Positions 1 through 6,853 of a stretch of DNA of 12,345 nt are shown here, piece by piece. The notes under the pieces were generated by a model. It was not told where the DNA came from. It saw only the letters and a program-made list of their open reading frames with translations, and searched no databases. The DNA lies in NCBI GenBank assembly GCA_013153295.1, contig JAADEV010000095.1, forward strand, positions 1 through 12,345, in the 5' to 3' direction. Origin of the DNA: Aquificota bacterium (lineage in GTDB: Bacteria > Aquificota > Aquificia > Aquificales > Hydrogenothermaceae). Positions within the stretch are counted from its first letter, which is position 1. Every line of letters starts with the position of its first letter. The translations under genes and the position numbers were made by a program.

Positions 1-282
1 GGTGTTGTGGTAATAACATCTATATTCTACATACTGTCCCACTCAACAACGGAGTTAATGTCCCTTGCTGAAACATTTGCAAAGGACAGCTTTTACATAT
101 GGATAATAAAAATCATCTACTATGTTTTCCCTAACTTAGACTACTACTCTATGGTTGATAAGATTATCTACAGCAAACCTATAACACTTGGGAATATTGC
201 TGTAGGTTGGTTGCAGGCTATACTATACACAGCAATACTTGTTGTGATGGGGGCTATAGACCTTAAGAAAAAAGATTTATAA
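1..282 (+). CDS. ABC-2 type transporter permease, C-terminal fragment (5' end outside window)
   Basis: The reading frame is open to the left edge (GGT GTT before the GTG at 7), so the gene starts outside the window and the GTG at 7 is probably an internal valine. The visible ~93 residues hold a hydrophobic segment near the start, a polar/aromatic loop with a PNLDYY motif, and a final hydrophobic helix (about residues 65-85 of the fragment) ending in a short basic tail, LKKKDL. This ending (a hydrophobic helix followed by an Asp/Lys-rich cytoplasmic stub) is typical of ABC-2 family permeases, which sit in the inner membrane and pair with an ATP-binding subunit, presumably encoded upstream outside the window. 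The substrate cannot be read from this fragment. Its TAA stop overlaps the stop of the convergent mnmC2 gene by 6 bp. The family call rests on the tail pattern only. Confidence 0.6.
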   Translation, partial: GVVVITSIFYILSHSTTELMSLAETFAKDSFYIWIIKIIYYVFPNLDYYSMVDKIIYSKPITLGNIAVGWLQAILYTAILVVMGAIDLKKKDL

Positions 283-1110
283 GGGGAAGTTTTCTCCCAT
301 CTTTTCCCCCACTTCCCTTTCCCATCTTTTTTTTATCTCCTCCCGTGGGGCTGTTAAATCTTGGTTATCCCTGTAAGGTGTTGCGTAAGGAGATGTCTCA
401 AGTCTTACCTTTTCCCTTTCTGTTAGTGGCGGTAAATCAGCTTTTACAGATGCTACTGTAGAGTGTCCCTTCCTCCCTACAGGTTCAATTAGACCTATCC
501 TAAAACCTGCCTCTATTAACCCTTTTCTAACTGCCAACGCCCCACTGTAGGTGGCAAGTATACCCTCAGGTTTTAAAACCCTTTTTATCTCCTTGAAAAG
601 TTCCACAGTCCACATCTCTGTATTTACCCTTGGGGAGAATGGGTCAAAAAAGACTGCATCAAACTTTAGCTTTAAACCTTTTATTATCTGTCTACCTTCA
701 CCAAAAAGCACCTTTAGGCGTAGGTTCTTACCACAGGCTATATACCTGTCCCCTTTTATCTTCCCAGACAGAATATCGTTATAAACAGGCTGTAAAAACT
801 GGGGAATGGTTATAGATTTTATTTTTTCAAAAATATCCCTGTCCTTTTCTATAGAGATTACCTCAACAGTTGTGTTTAGCCCTTCCTGTCTAACTGTATA
901 CACTGCTGTTGCCACATTGTATCCCAGCCCAAAACCTACATCTAAAATTCTAATAACCTTCTGTTTTTTCCCAAGTTCCTTTATTCTACAGGGGATTACA
1001 AACTTTTTTAGGCTTTCTGTAAATGCCCCTGCCTTTATACTGTGGTAAGCCTCGTTAAACTCCTCGTTAAACAAGGTTTCAGTTCCGTCTGATGTGGTTA
1101 TCCTTTCCAT
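277..1110 (-). CDS. mnmC: Stand-alone MnmC2-type tRNA 5-aminomethyluridine methyltransferase (DUF752)
   Basis: Predicted SAM-dependent methyltransferase that completes mnm5U(34) at the wobble position of tRNAs reading split codon boxes. The 277 residues begin with the family's N-terminal segment (TLFNEEFNEAYHS, 12-24), followed by the SAM-binding glycine loop LDVGFGLGYN (56-65), an acidic motif-II region (ISIEKD, 85-90) and the signature DPFSPRVNTEMWT (156-168), where Asp157 matches the catalytic-region aspartate of the DGFAP..NPEMW motif. The conserved GRKGHST segment is at 212-218. The FAD oxidoreductase half (MnmC1) of the E. coli fusion is absent. A stand-alone MnmC2 has been characterised in Aquifex aeolicus, which supports both function and lineage. 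The ATG start at 1110 lies inside the end of mqnA (13-bp overlap), indicating translational coupling as last gene of the tauE-mqnA-mnmC2 operon. The coding strand has an A8 lysine tract near the 3' end. Confidence 0.88.
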   Translation of the reverse strand: MERITTSDGTETLFNEEFNEAYHSIKAGAFTESLKKFVIPCRIKELGKKQKVIRILDVGFGLGYNVATAVYTVRQEGLNTTVEVISIEKDRDIFEKIKSITIPQFLQPVYNDILSGKIKGDRYIACGKNLRLKVLFGEGRQIIKGLKLKFDAVFFDPFSPRVNTEMWTVELFKEIKRVLKPEGILATYSGALAVRKGLIEAGFRIGLIEPVGRKGHSTVASVKADLPPLTEREKVRLETSPYATPYRDNQDLTAPREEIKKRWEREVGEKMGENFPL

Positions 1111-1871
1111 TTTGCAAACCTTAGTGTAGGTTTTTTTTCTATAATACCAGTCTCAAGTAGGTATGAGGAAAACAGGTTTAGGCTTTGTATATGCTTTTCT
1201 GATAGGTTGTAGTCTATCCCCTTTAGATACTGTATATCCTCTGTTTTTGAAACAAACTGTTTCGGTTCTTTCTCAAAAAGGTTTTTACTTTCCTTTAAGA
1301 TTTGGAAAAATTGGTAAACCTTTTCCCTTTCTTTGTTAAAGTAATCCTCCCTAACACTCCACAGGGCAAAAACAAACGGTAGCCCTGTCCATTGATACCA
1401 TATATCAGATAAATCGTAAACATATCTTTTACTGTTGTATAGCTTTATGGCAGTGTCCCCTATTAAAAGGACTGCCTCCTTGTCCTTTATATCCCCTGTT
1501 AAATCTCTGTATTCCACCTGTTTTTTTAGAAACTTTTTAAATATTACCTTTGTAAGGTATCTGGAGGTTTTTGAGGCGGTTGTAAGGTGTATCTTTTTTA
1601 TCTCCTCAATTGGAATATCTGAAAGGATAATAACAGATTTTACACTTTTTACACCGCTTACAGACATCTCAGGTAGTATTAAAAGTTTTTCCCAATTCTC
1701 AAGGTAGTGGGCAGATGACACAAGACCAACATCAACCTCCCCTTTCCCAAGTTTTTCGTTTATCTGGGCAGGGTAGCCTTTTACAAAACTGTGTTTAAAC
1801 CCTAAATTCAGCCCTGCCTTTCTAAAATCAAAAGGGGTAGTGTTTAAAAAATCAATCCACCCTATTTTCAA
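1098..1871 (-). CDS. mqnA: Chorismate dehydratase MqnA (futalosine menaquinone pathway)
   Basis: MqnA dehydrates chorismate to 3-enolpyruvyl-benzoate, the entry step of the futalosine route to menaquinone; the enzyme is cytosolic with a periplasmic-binding-protein-like fold. Family marks: N-terminal KIGWIDFLNTTPF, whose Asn in the FLNT stretch corresponds to the residue implicated in catalysis; GEVDVGLVSSAHYL, the usual substrate-pocket segment; LLIGDTAIKLY; and the WTGLPFVFALWSVR block. With the TTG at 1871 the protein is 257 residues and starts MKIGWID, as family members usually do. The longer in-frame TTG at 1892 has no Shine-Dalgarno sequence, whereas an AAAGGAG (1883-1889, minus strand) lies before the 1871 start, with a rather long 11-nt gap. 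The gene overlaps tauE by 20 bp and mnmC2 by 13 bp, so the three are one operon. An A8 tract lies near the 3' end. Function is secure, the exact start less so. Confidence 0.9.
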   Translation of the reverse strand: MKIGWIDFLNTTPFDFRKAGLNLGFKHSFVKGYPAQINEKLGKGEVDVGLVSSAHYLENWEKLLILPEMSVSGVKSVKSVIILSDIPIEEIKKIHLTTASKTSRYLTKVIFKKFLKKQVEYRDLTGDIKDKEAVLLIGDTAIKLYNSKRYVYDLSDIWYQWTGLPFVFALWSVREDYFNKEREKVYQFFQILKESKNLFEKEPKQFVSKTEDIQYLKGIDYNLSEKHIQSLNLFSSYLLETGIIEKKPTLRFAKWKG

Positions 1872-2916
1872 CTGCCCTTTTTCTCCTTTCAAGGAATATT
1901 TCTATCATCAGCTTAAGCCTGTGGGTTAGCATACTGATAATAGTCCCTGCCACAAGGCTTATAATGATAACACCTAAGGAATACAGTTCAGGGTGGTTGT
2001 AGGCAAAGTCGGATATAGGGTTGTGTGCCTGTGGTATATGTTTGGTTTTCTGTTGTGGTTCTTCAAAAAACAGCTGATAAAAACTAAGTATAGATACTGT
2101 GGAAACAAGGACTGCCATAATAAATTTGGTGATGTTTTTGTTTATCTTCTGTCCTACTGCAGAGCCGAAGACAGCCCCAAAGGAAGAACCTGTCATAAGT
2201 ATTAACGCAAGGACAACATCAACACCGTGGTTTACAGTCCCGTGGAAAAATGTAAGGAAGGAGGTTATAAAAATCATCTGGAATAAACTCATTCCAACTG
2301 CCCTGTGGATAGGTAAACCTGCCAGATACATTAATGCCGGTATTACCACAAAACCACCGCCAACACCCATTACAGCGGCTAAAAACCCGGAAACAAAGCC
2401 AATAAAGATAGGTATCAGTATGGAAAACTCACCAAACTCAAACCTGTATTTAAACGGTAGGCTGTCAACAAACCTTTTAAATGCCCCCTTTTTTCCCCCT
2501 TCTTTTTTCTTTTTAAAAATATCTATAAACATTGTTATACCTGTAAAAGCCAGATAAAAGGCGTAAAAGGACAGGACAAAGGTTCTAAAGTAGCCTGCCT
2601 CCTCTAAGATTTTTGTAAGGATTACACCTATTCCACCTCCTACAAAACCTGACAGTATAAGGACTGTTCCTAACTTTATATCTATATTTTTTAGCTTCCA
2701 GTGGGCGATAAACCCTGATACTGTAGCCCCTACCATCTGGGCAACAGATGTGCCAACTGTTATTATTGGGGGAACTCCCAGTTTTATAAGTGTAGGGTTT
2801 AGTATAATCCCACCTCCTATCCCTAACATTCCGGAGAAGAAACCAACAACCAACCCGAGGGCTATAATTGTAAACAGGTCAACATACATATTGGCAACAG
2901 GCAGGTAAATCTCCAA
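1852..2916 (-). CDS. TauE/SafE (TSUP) family membrane exporter
   Basis: Inner-membrane transporter of the TSUP family (DUF81, sulfite exporter TauE/SafE), whose studied members move sulfite, sulfonates or similar small anions. The 354 residues show the family's internal duplication: a first half with GFFSGMLGIGGGIILNP (25-41) and a second with GFLAAVMGVGGGFVVIP (177-193), each followed by predicted membrane helices. A charged cytoplasmic loop rich in Lys (135-147) separates the halves. Unlike minimal family members it carries a polar stretch (about 285-312) plus an extra hydrophobic helix (313-332) and a basic tail. The TTG start is supported by a perfect GGAGGT eight bases upstream. It heads the operon with mqnA (20-bp overlap) and is divergent from amt. 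Sulfite export would fit a sulfur-metabolising host, but the substrate is not determined by the sequence. Confidence 0.85.
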   Translation of the reverse strand: MEIYLPVANMYVDLFTIIALGLVVGFFSGMLGIGGGIILNPTLIKLGVPPIITVGTSVAQMVGATVSGFIAHWKLKNIDIKLGTVLILSGFVGGGIGVILTKILEEAGYFRTFVLSFYAFYLAFTGITMFIDIFKKKKEGGKKGAFKRFVDSLPFKYRFEFGEFSILIPIFIGFVSGFLAAVMGVGGGFVVIPALMYLAGLPIHRAVGMSLFQMIFITSFLTFFHGTVNHGVDVVLALILMTGSSFGAVFGSAVGQKINKNITKFIMAVLVSTVSILSFYQLFFEEPQQKTKHIPQAHNPISDFAYNHPELYSLGVIIISLVAGTIISMLTHRLKLMIEIFLERRKRAVENRVD

Positions 2917-2924
2917 CAGTAGCC

Positions 2925-2930
2925 ACCTCC
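2925..2930 (-). promoter_or_regulatory. Strong Shine-Dalgarno site fixing the TTG start of the TSUP gene
   Basis: The minus strand reads GGAGGT followed by eight bases and then TTG (2916-2914). The next in-frame candidate, the ATG at codon 10, has no such site upstream, so this ribosome binding site decides the rare TTG start. Confidence 0.75.
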
Positions 2931-2939
2931 GTATTAACT

Positions 2940-2968
2940 TTGACCAGTATTTACCTAAAAGTTATACT
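2940..2968 (+). promoter_or_regulatory. Sigma-70-type promoter for amt-ymdB
   Basis: A TTGACC -35 hexamer (2940-2945) and a TATACT -10 hexamer (2963-2968) are separated by exactly 17 bases, each differing from consensus at one position. Transcription would start near 2975 and give a leader of about 25 bases with the GGGAGG ribosome binding site shortly before the amt ATG at 3000. The -10 box lies inside a perfect palindrome, so access to the promoter could be controlled by a dimeric repressor. No sigma-54 (GG-N10-GC type) site was seen, although amt genes are often nitrogen regulated. Confidence 0.7.
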
Positions 2969-2978
2969 AATAGTATAA
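2962..2978. repeat. Perfect 17-bp palindrome overlapping the amt -10 box (candidate operator)
   Basis: TTATACTA and TAGTATAA are exact reverse complements around a single central A. The left arm contains the amt -10 hexamer TATACT, and the right arm presents the same hexamer on the opposite strand, facing the TSUP gene. It could be an operator for a dimeric regulator or a symmetric pair of -10 elements. No good -35 sequence sits at the right distance for the minus-strand copy, so a bidirectional promoter is not established. Confidence 0.5.
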
Positions 2979-2999
2979 AAGATAAATAGGGAGGGATTT

Positions 3000-4226
3000 A
3001 TGGGTATTAATCCAACTGATAATGTTTGGATTTTAGTTTCCACTGCCCTTGTTTTACTTATGTCTATTCCCGGTTTGGCAGTTTTTTACGGCGGTTTAAC
3101 CAGAACAAAGAATGTCTTAAACACAATTATGATGGTTTTTGTAGCCTTTGGTGTTGTTAGTTTAGTGTGGCTTATTTACGGTTATTCCCTCTCCTTTGGA
3201 ACTGATGTTGGAGGTATTATAGGTAGTTTAGAATACTTCCTTTTATCTGGTATATCTCCTAAAGACCCTGCCCCTGCATCTGATAACCTTTACCACTACC
3301 TTTTTATTTTCTTTCAAATGACCTTTGCCGCTATAACAGTAGCCCTTATGGCAGGTGCATTTATTGAAAGGATGAAATTCTCAGCTTGGATAATCGTCTC
3401 CATACTTTGGGCTACTCTGGTTTACTTCCCAGTTGCCCACTGGATATGGGGAGGTGGTTGGCTTTCCAGCGTTGGAACATTGGATTTTGCAGGTGGGTTG
3501 GTAGTCCACGAAACATCAGGTTTAGGGGCGTTGGTAGGGGCTTTAATGCTTGGTAAAAGAAGGGAGCCTATAATGTTGCCTGCTAACCTTGCCCTTGTTG
3601 CCATAGGAACAGGTTTACTTTGGTTTGGTTGGTTTGGTTTTAATGGGGGGTCAGCCCTTGGTATGTCTGCCACGGCGGTTTCTGCCGCTTTTGCAACAAC
3701 TATAGCCGCATTTATAGGTGGTTTAACTTGGATGTTTGCAGAATGGATACTGTTTAGAAAACCTACATCACTGGGAATGTTTACAGGTATAATTGCCGGT
3801 CTGGCAACTATCACACCTGCTTCAGGTTTTGTTGATTTAGGGGCGGCTATGGTTATAGGTTTCTTAGGTGGTATTGTCTGTTTTATAGCGGTTGTTTACA
3901 TAAAAAACAAGTTTGGTTATGATGACTCCCTTGATGTGTTTGGTGTCCACGGTGTTGGTGGTATGCTTGGGGCTTTACTGTTGGCTGTTTTTGCTTCCCC
4001 TGAGATTGGAGGTGTTGCAGGTATACTACACGGTAGCTGGTCTCAGCTTTTCCCACAGATTGTTGGAATAATAGCAGTTGGTATATACACAGTGGTGTTT
4101 ACATACATTGTGTTTAGAATAGCTGACAAATGGGTAGGTTTAAGGGTTTCTAAAGATGAGGAAATAGAGGGATTAGATGAAAGAATTCACGGGGAAAGGT
4201 TAACAAACGAACCTATAAAGTTTTAA
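3000..4226 (+). CDS. amt: Ammonium transporter (Amt/MEP/Rh family)
   Basis: Trimeric inner-membrane channel that takes up ammonium for nitrogen assimilation. The 408 residues begin with the family N-terminus without a signal peptide (NVWILVSTALVLLMSIPGLA, 8-27; FYGGL, 29-33) and carry the usual set of about eleven membrane helices. The pore twin histidines are visible as His170 (VVHETSG) and His317 (FGVHGVGG), and the AHWIWGGGWL segment supplies the tryptophan near the external ammonium site. The cytoplasmic tail ends GLDERIHGER, the conserved C-terminal region through which PII (GlnK/GlnB) proteins gate the channel, but no PII gene is adjacent, unlike the common glnK-amtB pair. Start ATG is preceded by GGGAGG. 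The YmdB-like gene follows after 11 bases with an AAGGAAGG site, so the two are probably co-transcribed from the promoter at 2940-2968. Confidence 0.95.
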   Translation: MGINPTDNVWILVSTALVLLMSIPGLAVFYGGLTRTKNVLNTIMMVFVAFGVVSLVWLIYGYSLSFGTDVGGIIGSLEYFLLSGISPKDPAPASDNLYHYLFIFFQMTFAAITVALMAGAFIERMKFSAWIIVSILWATLVYFPVAHWIWGGGWLSSVGTLDFAGGLVVHETSGLGALVGALMLGKRREPIMLPANLALVAIGTGLLWFGWFGFNGGSALGMSATAVSAAFATTIAAFIGGLTWMFAEWILFRKPTSLGMFTGIIAGLATITPASGFVDLGAAMVIGFLGGIVCFIAVVYIKNKFGYDDSLDVFGVHGVGGMLGALLLAVFASPEIGGVAGILHGSWSQLFPQIVGIIAVGIYTVVFTYIVFRIADKWVGLRVSKDEEIEGLDERIHGERLTNEPIKF

Positions 4227-4237
4227 GGAAGGTATAA

Positions 4238-5011
4238 ATGAGGTTTCTATGTATAGGTGATGTTATAGGTAGAACAGGGAGGAAGGCTTTAAAGCATTTC
4301 CTCCCGCAGGTTATAAAGGATTACCAGCCTGATTTTATTGTCCTTAACGGGGAGAATGGGGCTGGAGGTTTTGGTTTAACTAAAAAGGTTTTTGATGAGT
4401 TTATATCCCTTGGTGTTGATGTTATAACCAGTGGGAACCATATCTTTGACAAGAAGGAAGTATTATCATTTATTGATAATGAAAAGAGATTGCTAAGACC
4501 TGCAAATTATCCACCTCAAGCCCTTGGTATTGGGTATAACATTTACAACAAAAATGGGAAAAATATCTGTGTTATAAACCTTATGGGGCGTGTTTTTATG
4601 GGTATACCTTTAGACTGCCCCTTTAGAAAGTTTGATGAGATATACGAAGAGGTAAAGGATAAAGCTGACTACATCATTGTAGATTTCCACGGGGAGGCAA
4701 CCTCAGAAAAAACAGCCTTTGGTTTTTATGTTGATGGTAGGGCTGATATTGTTTTTGGGACACATTCCCATGTGGCAACTGCAGATGAGATGCTACTTCC
4801 TAAAGGGACTGTTTATATAACAGATGTTGGTATGACAGGGGCTAAATACTCTGTTATAGGTATGAAGGTAGAGGAACCTATTATGAAGTTTATAACAGGG
4901 ATGCCTACTAAATACGATGTGGCTAAAGACGGTCTCCTGTTCCAATGCTTATTTGTGGAAAAAACCGCTGAAGAAACCAGATTTGAAAGGATTAAGTTAG
5001 TTCAGGATTAG
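4238..5011 (+). CDS. ymdB: YmdB/TIGR00282-family metallophosphoesterase
   Basis: Dinuclear metal phosphodiesterase of the family of Bacillus subtilis YmdB, which hydrolyses 2',3'-cyclic AMP and influences RNA turnover and multicellular behaviour. The 257-residue length matches the family. All expected metal ligands are present: Asp8 (GDVIGR), Glu39-Asn40 (NGEN), Asn67-His68 (SGNH), His151 (DFHGEATSE), His176 and His178 (GTHSHVAT). It is predicted cytosolic, with no signal peptide. It sits 11 bases behind amt on the same strand and probably shares its transcript; no functional tie to ammonium transport is known to me. Its 3' end overlaps the convergent pdxA by 20 bp, leaving no room for a terminator. 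In many bacteria the gene neighbours rny (RNase Y), which is not seen here. Confidence 0.9.
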   Translation: MRFLCIGDVIGRTGRKALKHFLPQVIKDYQPDFIVLNGENGAGGFGLTKKVFDEFISLGVDVITSGNHIFDKKEVLSFIDNEKRLLRPANYPPQALGIGYNIYNKNGKNICVINLMGRVFMGIPLDCPFRKFDEIYEEVKDKADYIIVDFHGEATSEKTAFGFYVDGRADIVFGTHSHVATADEMLLPKGTVYITDVGMTGAKYSVIGMKVEEPIMKFITGMPTKYDVAKDGLLFQCLFVEKTAEETRFERIKLVQD

Positions 5012-5954
5012 CTAATTTAACTGCCGACTTTACAGCTTCTATAAATGATGAAGGGTCTGCGGTGTTTTTACCTGCTATATCAAAACCTGTTCCGTGGTCT
5101 GGTGATGTTCTTATAAAGGGCAATCCAAGGGTTATATTAACTGCCTTTTTAAAACATAACATCTTTAGTGGTATTAACCCTTGGTCGTGATACATACACA
5201 GGTAAGCATCATACTTTTTGTAATCCACAAATGCAGTATCAGGAGAAAGACAGCCATACAGGTCTAACCCTTCCCTTTTTAGCTGGTCTACAACAGGCTG
5301 TATTACTTTTATCTCCTCATCTCCTATTTGTCCGTTGTCCCCACAGTGGGGATTAAGCCCTAAAACTGCTATCTTTGGTTTTTTTATTTTAAATTTGCCC
5401 TTAAGTTCCCTGTTAAGTAGATACAGTTTTTTCTTTATTAAAGATTGGGATATAGCCTCTGGGACTTTCCGTAATGGTATATGGGTTGTTGCCAATGCAA
5501 CCTTCATCTTATCACAGGCTAAAAGCATTAGGTAATCTTCTGTGTTGCTTTTTTCCGCTAAGTAATCTGTATGCCCTGCGTATGGAAAACCTACAGACAT
5601 TACTTGGTCTTTTGATATTGGAAGGGTGATAAGTCCGTCTATTTTCCCTGCTACAGCATCACTTACTCCCCTTTCTAAAAACTTTACACTTGCTTTAGCT
5701 GACATTTTAGACGGTTTACCTATCTGGTAATTACCCTCTGATACAGGTATAAGGTAAAAACCTTCCTGTGTAGCCTCCTCAGGGGAGTTTACCACTTGAA
5801 AGGGGAACCTTTTTCCTGTTATCTGGAATGCTTTGTGTAAAGGGTCTAAAGCACCGTATATTATGTATGTTGCAGGTGGTAGCTTGTCAGCCCCTTTTAC
5901 AAGTATCTCTGGGGATATACCGGAAGGGTCTCCAAGGGTTATTCCAAACTTCAC
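4992..5954 (-). CDS. pdxA: 4-hydroxythreonine-4-phosphate dehydrogenase PdxA
   Basis: NAD-dependent enzyme of the DXP-dependent vitamin B6 route: it oxidises 4-phosphohydroxy-L-threonine, and the decarboxylated product is used by PdxJ to make pyridoxine phosphate. The 320-residue protein shows the family start ([17 protein letters not shown]), the substrate motif GHTDYLAE (127-134) and the three metal-binding histidines His158 (TTHIPL), His203 (NPHCGDNG) and His256 ([10 protein letters not shown]). The GTG start overlaps the stop of the upstream DsrH-like gene by one base (TAGTG), so it is translationally coupled as the last gene of the sulfur-relay operon. Its end overlaps the convergent ymdB by 20 bp. 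Placement of pdxA behind sulfur-transfer genes is unusual and suggests a link with PLP-dependent cysteine desulfurases. Confidence 0.95.
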   Translation of the reverse strand: MKFGITLGDPSGISPEILVKGADKLPPATYIIYGALDPLHKAFQITGKRFPFQVVNSPEEATQEGFYLIPVSEGNYQIGKPSKMSAKASVKFLERGVSDAVAGKIDGLITLPISKDQVMSVGFPYAGHTDYLAEKSNTEDYLMLLACDKMKVALATTHIPLRKVPEAISQSLIKKKLYLLNRELKGKFKIKKPKIAVLGLNPHCGDNGQIGDEEIKVIQPVVDQLKREGLDLYGCLSPDTAFVDYKKYDAYLCMYHDQGLIPLKMLCFKKAVNITLGLPFIRTSPDHGTGFDIAGKNTADPSSFIEAVKSAVKLANPELT

Positions 5955-6196
5955 TACCAGACTATTACCTTGTTTGCTTTTTCTATAATATCAATAATAT
6001 CAACATAATCCATAAGTTTGTCCTCAGGGACTTTCACATTCCTTGCTATGGCGTCCTCTTTACAGGCTACCCAGTTTTCTATTGACGGTAGTCTAAGGAC
6101 TGCATCCTGTATAAGGATTATCATATCATCATCTTCTATCATATCCGCTTCTGGAAAGTCTGCAGGTCTTTTTACCAGCCAAAGGTTGTTTACCAT
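5954..6196 (-). CDS. dsrH: DsrH/TusB-like sulfur relay subunit
   Basis: Small cytosolic protein (80 residues) of the DsrH/TusB family, normally one subunit of a DsrEFH or TusBCD complex that passes persulfide sulfur between carriers. The diagnostic stretch is [12 protein letters not shown] (25-36), matching the QDAV motif of TusB, followed by [10 protein letters not shown] (45-54) and a terminal DKVI-like ending (ANKVIVW). It has a single cysteine, Cys45, rather than the early cysteine of Allochromatium DsrH, so a catalytic role is uncertain. It is shorter than E. coli TusB. Its ATG overlaps the DsrF-like gene by 7 bp and its TAG overlaps the pdxA GTG by 1 bp. Family assignment rests on motif, gene order and neighbours. 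Confidence 0.75.
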   Translation of the reverse strand: MVNNLWLVKRPADFPEADMIEDDDMIILIQDAVLRLPSIENWVACKEDAIARNVKVPEDKLMDYVDIIDIIEKANKVIVW

Positions 6197-6540
6197 ACTA
6201 AAACCACCTCACTGTTTTTTACAATCTCACTAACTTCTTCCTCCGGCTGTATCTGTATATCTACGCCCCAATCTTTCAGCTTTATACCCCTTTCCCTAAG
6301 GGCTTCTTCTTCCACCACTATACCAGCCCCCATCATACCAAGGGCTTCTATTGATTTGTCTATAGGTTCAACCCCTATAAGCCGTGGCTTCCAATCTGTA
6401 AGGGTGTAAACCCCTTCTTTTATAAACAGAACTTTAACATCGTGTTCCATAGAAAGCCCTACTGCCTGCCTTAAAGCCTCAAATGTTTTCCAGCTAAATG
6501 GGTTTGATTTTATAACAACTGCTACCCTTTTCTTTGCCAT
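6190..6540 (-). CDS. dsrF: DsrF/TusC-like sulfur relay subunit
   Basis: Predicted cytosolic DsrE-fold protein of 116 residues from the ATG at 6540 (start MAKKRVAVVIKSNPFSW). A longer form from the TTG at 6558 adds six residues and would overlap the preceding gene by 8 bp; neither start has a strong Shine-Dalgarno site, and the ATG is favoured because family members begin close to the first beta strand. The segment VLFIKEGVYTL matches the family's FI(D/E)GV motif. No cysteine is present at all, so it cannot itself carry persulfide and is probably structural, as proposed for DsrF in DsrEFH hexamers. It lies between the DsrE- and DsrH-like genes in the canonical E-F-H order, and its stop overlaps the next ATG by 7 bp. 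Confidence 0.75.
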   Translation of the reverse strand: MAKKRVAVVIKSNPFSWKTFEALRQAVGLSMEHDVKVLFIKEGVYTLTDWKPRLIGVEPIDKSIEALGMMGAGIVVEEEALRERGIKLKDWGVDIQIQPEEEVSEIVKNSEVVLVW

Positions 6541-6550
6541 AGCAACACCG

Positions 6551-6853
6551 TTAATCAAGCATAATAACCTTGTCCGCTTCTGTCATAAGTTTTGAAAGCC
6601 CATACATACTGCTACTTTCTGCCCACTCTTCAGGTTTTACATTTCTCTGCTGGGCGTTATGGGCACAGTAGTATACCTGTAAACCTTCCTCTACAAGCTG
6701 TTTTATCTCTACACGGGGTAGGCAGTAAAGACCATTCCCCATAAGAAACATTTTTGTTTTATGTTTCCTTTCTAAAGAGGCTTTTGCTATCTTTACAGCG
6801 GTATTAAAGTCGTGGGAGTAAGGATTACTTGCTAACACTATTAGCAGGTTCAT
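6551..6853 (-). CDS. dsrE: DsrE/TusD-like sulfur relay subunit with conserved cysteine
   Basis: DsrE-fold protein of 100 residues, probably the sulfur-carrying subunit of a DsrEFH/TusBCD-like complex. The N-terminus (MNLLIVLASNPYSHD) resembles the first strand and loop of DsrE/TusD, and Cys63 in VYYCAHNAQQRNV sits where the persulfide-forming cysteine of DsrE/TusD precedes the A..RG(V) helix. A second cysteine, Cys44, follows GLY in a loop. It is shorter than the roughly 130 residues of canonical TusD, with a reduced middle region. The ATG overlaps the TGA of tusA in an ATGA arrangement, giving strong translational coupling. It could instead be a generic DsrE-family protein, but its place between tusA and the F/H-like genes favours the relay role. 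Confidence 0.78.
   Translation of the reverse strand: MNLLIVLASNPYSHDFNTAVKIAKASLERKHKTKMFLMGNGLYCLPRVEIKQLVEEGLQVYYCAHNAQQRNVKPEEWAESSSMYGLSKLMTEADKVIMLD

Noticed and set aside
7..282. A complete 91-residue gene starting with GTG at 7
   Set aside because: The frame is open to the window edge and the product looks like the end of a permease, so it is treated as a truncated gene.
283..334. GGGGAAGT/ACTTCCC hairpin followed by eight T, a possible terminator for the permease gene
   Set aside because: The stem is short with a 20-base loop, the T-run is about nine bases away, and the whole stretch is lysine- and glutamate-rich coding sequence of mnmC2.
1128..1140. A8 tract in mqnA, with similar tracts in mnmC2 (327-334) and tnpB (12249-12256), as programmed slippage sites
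   Set aside because: Each encodes Lys codons in frame with intact downstream sequence; such tracts are expected in Lys-rich AT-rich genes and no alternative frame product is evident.
2099..2557. 152-residue plus-strand frame inside the TSUP exporter gene
   Set aside because: It is antisense to a clear membrane-protein gene and its product has no domain signature.
2969..3000. Minus-strand promoter for the TSUP operon using the second TATACT of the palindrome
   Set aside because: The sequence 17 bases upstream (TAAATC) does not resemble a -35 box, and no extended -10 is present.
3422..3814. 130-residue minus-strand frame inside amt
   Set aside because: Ala/Pro/Asn-rich antisense shadow of the helix-coding region; no start context.
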